NCBI RefSeq assembly: GCF_009711135.1
Contig: NZ_WMIC01000007.1
Span: 186,001 to 250,000 of the forward strand
DNA length: 64,000 bases
Direction: 5' to 3'
From: Flavobacterium sp. LC2016-01
GTDB lineage: Bacteria; Bacteroidota; Bacteroidia; Flavobacteriales; Flavobacteriaceae
Below, one piece after another: positions 60,525 through 64,000 of the stretch. Position numbers and translations under genes: made by a program. The notes below the pieces were generated by a model, which was given only the letters and a program-made list of their open reading frames with translations, made no database searches and had not been told where the DNA came from. How positions within the stretch are numbered: position 1 is the stretch's first letter; each line of letters starts with the position of its first letter.

Positions 60525-60645
60525 CTGCTCGCGTGAGGGATAGAAGCTGGCTACCGAAGTAGCGCGGATAGCCCGACCGTATTTGCGAAAGGCGCACAAT
60601 AAGCGGCTGGTTAAATAGCGCCTTTTGTAAATACGGTCACGCCCA
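60525..60645 (+). repeat. GC-rich structured intergenic element
   Basis: In the spacer 60502-60794, a 21-base arm (60575-60595) pairs with 60618-60638. With G-U pairs allowed on the plus strand, every position pairs. A second hairpin GCTAC-CGAA-GTAGC lies at 60550-60563. The GC content stands far above the surrounding DNA. There is no T run, so it is not an ordinary terminator. Confidence 0.65.
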
Positions 60646-60767
60646 AATTGTCTTTTACAACCACTTAACTTCTTTCAAAATTGGGAAATTCGTCGATAAA
60701 AATCATTAAAGAGCCTTTCTATACGATAGAATAGTATTTTACGTCATAAACAGAGCAAACTTTTAAT

Positions 60768-60775
60768 TATCTTTG
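60768..60775 (+). promoter_or_regulatory. Putative -7 box of yicC
   Basis: TATCTTTG, an exact consensus box, lies 19 bases before the yicC ATG. It probably drives yicC-gmk-four-helix-nadD. No -33 TTG is at the ideal distance. Confidence 0.5.
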
Positions 60776-60794
60776 CGCCTTTATACTCAATTAT

Positions 60795-61655
60795 ATGATA
60801 CAATCTATGACAGGGTTTGGCAAAGCTTCTTTGCAATTGCCTACAAAAAAAATTACCGTTGAAGTAAAATCTTTAAACAGCAAAGGTTTAGATTTAAACG
60901 TAAGAATGCCGTCGCTTTACCGCGAAATGGAATTAGGTTTACGAACTTTAATCTCGACAAAACTCGAAAGAGGAAAGATTGATTTCGGGATTTATATCGA
61001 AAGCACTGCTGAACAAACTTCGACTAAAGTAAATGTTCCTGTTGTAAAAAACTACATTGAACAACTAAAACAAGTATATCCAGACGCTGATGTGACTGAA
61101 TTAATGAAAATGGCCGTTCGTATGCCAGACACATTAAAAACAGAACGTGAGGAAATCGATGAAAACGACTGGGATCAGATTAAAGTTATAATTGACGAAG
61201 CGCTGCAAAACATCTTAAGTTTCAGAAAAGACGAAGGCGAATCGCTTGAAAAAGAATTCAACCTTAGAATTGGAAATATCCGTCAATATATGGACGACGC
61301 TTTGGCTCTTGATCCAGAACGCGTTCAGGCTATCAAAGACCGTTTACAAACTGCTATTTCTGAATTGCAGGTTAATGTCGATGAAAATCGTTTCGAACAG
61401 GAATTGATTTATTATTTGGAGAAACTTGATATTACGGAAGAAAAAGTACGTTTAACGAACCATTTAGACTATTTCCTGGAAACTATTAAAGGAACGGAAG
61501 CTAATGGCCGTAAACTAGGTTTTATCACGCAGGAAATGGGTCGTGAAATCAATACAATGGGTTCAAAATCGAATCACGCTCAAATGCAGAAATTGGTGGT
61601 GATGATGAAAGATGAATTAGAGAAGATTAAGGAGCAGGTTTTGAATGTTTTGTAA
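60795..61655 (+). CDS. YicC family endoribonuclease-like protein
   Basis: A 286-residue member of the YicC family. The N-terminal domain starts MIQSMTGFGKASL and KITVEVKSLNSKGLDLNVRMP. The C-terminal DUF1732 part holds GRKLGFITQEMGREINTMGSKSNHAQMQ. YicC of E. coli is an endoribonuclease that acts on small RNAs. By tradition it is found next to gmk, as here. The spacer to gmk contains a perfect 10-bp hairpin. Function is assigned by family. Confidence 0.92.
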   Translation: MIQSMTGFGKASLQLPTKKITVEVKSLNSKGLDLNVRMPSLYREMELGLRTLISTKLERGKIDFGIYIESTAEQTSTKVNVPVVKNYIEQLKQVYPDADVTELMKMAVRMPDTLKTEREEIDENDWDQIKVIIDEALQNILSFRKDEGESLEKEFNLRIGNIRQYMDDALALDPERVQAIKDRLQTAISELQVNVDENRFEQELIYYLEKLDITEEKVRLTNHLDYFLETIKGTEANGRKLGFITQEMGREINTMGSKSNHAQMQKLVVMMKDELEKIKEQVLNVL

Positions 61656-61697
61656 ACGCTGTACGCTTTAAGCAAAAAATACCGCACAAATATTAAA

Positions 61698-61720
61698 GCT
61701 TTAAGCATATTGCTTAAAGC
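61698..61720 (+). repeat. GCTTTAAGCA dyad between yicC and gmk
   Basis: GCTTTAAGCA (61698-61707) pairs perfectly with TGCTTAAAGC (61711-61720) across three bases. Further TTTAAGCA and CTAAAGCA words lie around it. It does not precede a T run. Confidence 0.65.
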
Positions 61721-61735
61721 CTAAAGCATAGAATA

Positions 61736-62308
61736 ATGAATAAAGGAAAATTAATTGTTTTTTCGGCACCTTCAGGATCAGGAAAAACAACTATAGTAAA
61801 ACATTTACTTGGGAAAGAAGATTTAAACTTAGAATTTTCGATCTCAGCAGCATGTCGCGAGCCACGCGGAGAAGAAGAACACGGAAAGGATTATTATTTT
61901 ATTTCGTTGGAACAATTCAAAAAACACATCAAAGCCGAAGATTTCCTGGAATGGGAAGAAGTTTATAGAGACAACTTTTACGGCACTTTAAAAGCCGAAA
62001 TTGAAAGAATCTGGGCTTTAGGAAAAAATGTGATTTTTGATATTGATGTTGCCGGAGGACTGCGTATTAAACATAAATTTCCGGAGCAGACTTTAGCTGT
62101 TTTCGTAAAACCGCCAAGCGTTGACGAATTAAAACGCCGCTTAAAACAACGTTCTACTGAAAGTGACGACAAAATCAACATGAGAATTGCAAAAGCTTCG
62201 GTAGAATTAGCTACTGCACCTCAATTTGATACTATTATCAAAAATTACGATTTAGATACTGCAAAGGAAGAAGCTTATCAATTGGTTAAAGAGTTTGTTA
62301 ATAAGTAA
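61736..62308 (+). CDS. gmk: Guanylate kinase
   Basis: A 190-residue GMP kinase (GMP plus ATP to GDP plus ADP). The P-loop is APSGSGKT (11-18), and the GMP-binding part has ISAACREPRGEEEHGKDYYFI. The lid is near KRRLKQRSTES. Length is typical. It sits downstream of yicC, a widely conserved pair, and is separated from nadD by the second four-helix-bundle gene. Confidence 0.96.
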   Translation: MNKGKLIVFSAPSGSGKTTIVKHLLGKEDLNLEFSISAACREPRGEEEHGKDYYFISLEQFKKHIKAEDFLEWEEVYRDNFYGTLKAEIERIWALGKNVIFDIDVAGGLRIKHKFPEQTLAVFVKPPSVDELKRRLKQRSTESDDKINMRIAKASVELATAPQFDTIIKNYDLDTAKEEAYQLVKEFVNK

Positions 62309-62318
62309 TTAGTGAAGT

Positions 62319-62330
62319 GTAATTAGTAAA
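62319..62330. repeat. Left arm of the inverted repeat around four-helix gene 2
   Basis: GTAATTAGTAAA is the exact inverse of 62712-62723. A related GTAATTAGTGAAG word lies just before it (62305-62317). Confidence 0.6.
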
Positions 62331-62339
62331 GAGCATAAA

Positions 62340-62705
62340 ATGAGTGAAATAAAATCTTATAAAGATTTATTAATTTGGCAGAAAGGAATTAAAATTGTCT
62401 CTCTCACTTATCAATTAGTAAAATCATTTCCCAAAGAAGAATTATTTGCTTTAACTAGTCAATTAAAAAGAGCTTCAATATCGATTCCATCTAATATAGC
62501 AGAAGGTTACGGCAGAAATACGGGTAAATCTTTTAGTCATTTTTTAAATATTTCTCGAGGCTCATTATTCGAAATTGAAACTCAATTACTTATTGCAAAT
62601 GATCTCGGTTTTATAACTAGTCAAACTCTTTACAAAGAAATTTTAAATCAAATTGAAGAAGAATCAAAAATGATTAATGCTTTTTCTAAGACATTAAAAG
62701 ACTAA
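62340..62705 (+). CDS. Four helix bundle protein (23S rRNA intervening-sequence protein family)
   Basis: A 121-residue all-helical protein with the family signature: YKDLLIWQKGIKIVSLTYQL near the start, then LTSQLKRASISIPSNIAEGY (38-57), FSHFLNISRGSLFEIETQLLIA and NQIEEESKMINAFSKTLKD. It is a clear relative of the 47380 protein but not a close copy. It sits between gmk and nadD and is bracketed by a perfect 12-bp inverted repeat (GTAATTAGTAAA/TTTACTAATTAC). No reverse transcriptase or rRNA gene is near. Its function is unknown. Confidence 0.9.
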   Translation: MSEIKSYKDLLIWQKGIKIVSLTYQLVKSFPKEELFALTSQLKRASISIPSNIAEGYGRNTGKSFSHFLNISRGSLFEIETQLLIANDLGFITSQTLYKEILNQIEEESKMINAFSKTLKD

Positions 62706-62711
62706 TCACTT

Positions 62712-62723
62712 TTTACTAATTAC
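62712..62723. repeat. Right arm of the inverted repeat around four-helix gene 2
   Basis: TTTACTAATTAC, six bases past the stop of the four-helix-bundle gene, inverts 62319-62330. A further TAGTTAC follows before nadD. Confidence 0.6.
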
Positions 62724-62737
62724 TAGTTACTTCAACT

Positions 62738-63319
62738 ATGAAAATAGGCCTTTATTTCGGAACATATAATCCTATTCACGTTGGACATTTGATCATTGCC
62801 AATCACATGGCTGAGTTTGCCGATTTAGATCAGGTTTGGATGGTCGTTACACCTCACAATCCGTTAAAAAAGAAGGCTACTCTGCTCGATGATCATCAAA
62901 GGCTGCAGATGGTTTTTCTGGCCACAGAAGATTATCCGAAAATTAAACCTTCAGATATTGAATTCAAGCTACCACAACCCAATTATACGGTAAATACTTT
63001 AGTTCATTTACAGGAGAAATATCCCAATCATGATTTCTCTTTGATTATGGGGGAAGACAATCTGAAAACGCTTCATAAATGGAAAAACTACGAAGTAATT
63101 CTAGACCATTACGATATCTATGTTTATCCGCGCATTTCTGAAGAAGAAGAAAATACCGAATTAAAATCGCATCCAAAAGTTCATGTTATCGATGCTCCAA
63201 TTGTTGAGATTTCATCGACTTTTATAAGAAACAGCATTAAAGAAGGTAAAAATATTCAGCCTTTATTGCCTCCAAAAGTTTGGAATTACATTGATCACAA
63301 TAATTTTTATAAGAAATAA
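62738..63319 (+). CDS. nadD: Nicotinate-nucleotide adenylyltransferase
   Basis: A 193-residue nucleotidyltransferase that makes nicotinate adenine dinucleotide from nicotinate mononucleotide and ATP. The N-terminal GTYNPIHVGH (8-17) carries the HxGH motif, and the C-terminal EISSTFIRNSIKEG carries the ISSTxIR signature. PHNPLKKK is the substrate-loop block. It converges on the nadV gene, which supplies mononucleotide from nicotinamide, so two NAD steps sit side by side on opposite strands. Confidence 0.95.
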   Translation: MKIGLYFGTYNPIHVGHLIIANHMAEFADLDQVWMVVTPHNPLKKKATLLDDHQRLQMVFLATEDYPKIKPSDIEFKLPQPNYTVNTLVHLQEKYPNHDFSLIMGEDNLKTLHKWKNYEVILDHYDIYVYPRISEEEENTELKSHPKVHVIDAPIVEISSTFIRNSIKEGKNIQPLLPPKVWNYIDHNNFYKK

Positions 63320-63320
63320 A

Positions 63321-63350
63321 AAAAGCCTGAATTTAAAATTCAGGCTTTTT
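63321..63350. terminator. Bidirectional terminator between nadD and nadV
   Basis: A 13-bp perfect stem with core AAAAGCCTGAATT (63321-63333) pairs with its inverse ending at 63350 around a three- to four-base loop, with A and T runs outside. Both convergent genes end within a few bases of it. Confidence 0.88.
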
Positions 63351-63353
63351 GTT

Positions 63354-64000
63354 TTATGCTTCAACGTTTATCTCACTTTTCACTCTTGTTCTAATTTCAC
63401 TTAGCGATTGATCTACTAAAAGTTTTCCATCTCTGAAAACTTCTTTCAATTCACCTTGTTTTTCTTCTTCCCAAGAAACATTATCTGTCAAATGATACTT
63501 CCCATCGATTAAATCAATTTTCATCAATCCTTTAGCCGATTTTTTAGTTCCGTCATCTGTAATTGGATCTTTGAAGATTGCTCTTCCTTCTCCGTTTACT
63601 TCACCGTAAGTTGCCTTCATCGCAAATCCAAAAGTATCTCTGGTATTATATTGATACGTAAAAGAACCAATTCCAAGAACTATATTAGTAGACGCAAATC
63701 CTTTTTCTTTTAATCTTTCGCAAATTAGAGTGGCTCTAGCTACGGTAATACTGTCTCCGTAAATAGCACCGATCTGCGGCACTAATTCTTTGAAACCTTT
63801 AGCATTTGTTGTACCGCCAAAAACATCCCAAAGCAATTCAATAACTCCTTTTCTTTCCTGTTCTGTTTTTCCGTTTGGGTTTCCACAAATAATATCAACC
63901 GGATTACCGCTGTCAGGACGAATTACAACTTTACCTTCTCTTGAAACGATATCTTCTCTCAATCGCGGTAAATAATCCGTTAAAACTTTCCATAAATCCC
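63354..64000 (-). CDS. nadV: Nicotinamide phosphoribosyltransferase, C-terminal part (5' end outside window)
   Basis: The frame is open to the window edge; about 215 C-terminal residues are visible. The sequence LWKVLTDYLPRLREDIV continues into VIRPDSGNPVDIICG (PRPP/ribose-phosphate binding) and LGIGSFTYQYNTRDTFGFAMKATYG, both diagnostic of NAMPT/NadV. NAMPT joins nicotinamide to PRPP to make nicotinamide mononucleotide. The N-terminal half with the catalytic His is not in view. It lies opposite nadD. Confidence 0.92.
   Translation of the reverse strand, partial: DLWKVLTDYLPRLREDIVSREGKVVIRPDSGNPVDIICGNPNGKTEQERKGVIELLWDVFGGTTNAKGFKELVPQIGAIYGDSITVARATLICERLKEKGFASTNIVLGIGSFTYQYNTRDTFGFAMKATYGEVNGEGRAIFKDPITDDGTKKSAKGLMKIDLIDGKYHLTDNVSWEEEKQGELKEVFRDGKLLVDQSLSEIRTRVKSEINVEA

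Overview
The window reads as a chromosomal segment of a Flavobacterium-like member of the Bacteroidetes. The evidence is low GC, A+T-rich spacers, -7 promoter boxes of the form TAnnTTTG instead of sigma70 -10 boxes, T9SS-linked and TonB/OmpA outer-membrane proteins, a complete bat operon, a Bacteroidetes-type LspA and a cysteine-poor DksA/TraR protein. No rRNA, tRNA, insertion sequence, prophage or CRISPR array was recognised. Both ends cut genes: an alpha/beta hydrolase on the left and nicotinamide phosphoribosyltransferase on the right.

Layout. 1-1408 (+): two alpha/beta hydrolases, then a 670-base gap. 2079-21943 (all -): a small ABC module, an AddB-like nuclease, a TSP3/OmpA porin, kbl, an AddA-like helicase-nuclease, lspA, a DksA-like protein, ileS, recO, a membrane protein, a PorZ-like T9SS protein and gdhA. 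22270-28302 (mixed): a beta-barrel protein, a Cys/Met PLP enzyme, a DUF3298 lipoprotein, an AlbA_2 protein, an SDR and an aldo/keto reductase. 28527-37987 (+): moxR, DUF58, a 543-residue membrane protein and batA-B-C-D-E. 38072-41558 (-): a VWA lipoprotein, 5-formyl-THF cyclo-ligase and a zinc aspartoacylase-like enzyme. 41696-59586 (+): uvrC, a patatin-barrel fusion, hmgA, a four-helix-bundle protein, hppD, a small-RNA candidate, DUF3108, tryptophan 2,3-dioxygenase, an M23 peptidase, two uncharacterised proteins, pgi, a TonB receptor, a four-TM protein and RlpA. 59618-64000: DinB, an ArsC-like protein, yicC, gmk, a second four-helix-bundle protein, nadD and nadV.

How the genes work together. 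The bat block is a classic MoxR-VWA envelope system. hmgA, hppD and the dioxygenase at 50057 make an aromatic amino-acid breakdown region. The AddA/AddB-like proteins, recO and uvrC are DNA repair functions. nadD and nadV converge and both serve NAD synthesis. Several proteins build or modify the envelope (OmpA, LspA, RlpA, M23, PorZ-like, the patatin barrel and the TonB receptor).

The least-explained content lies between genes. Many spacers carry inverted repeats built from a small set of words, and several words recur at distant loci. Nearly every spacer of the bat operon has its own hairpin or dyad. Two unrelated operons each hold a four-helix-bundle gene bracketed by perfect 12-bp inverted repeats. 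A GC-rich structured element follows the ArsC-like gene, and a promoter-three-hairpin-terminator unit lies at 49103-49225.
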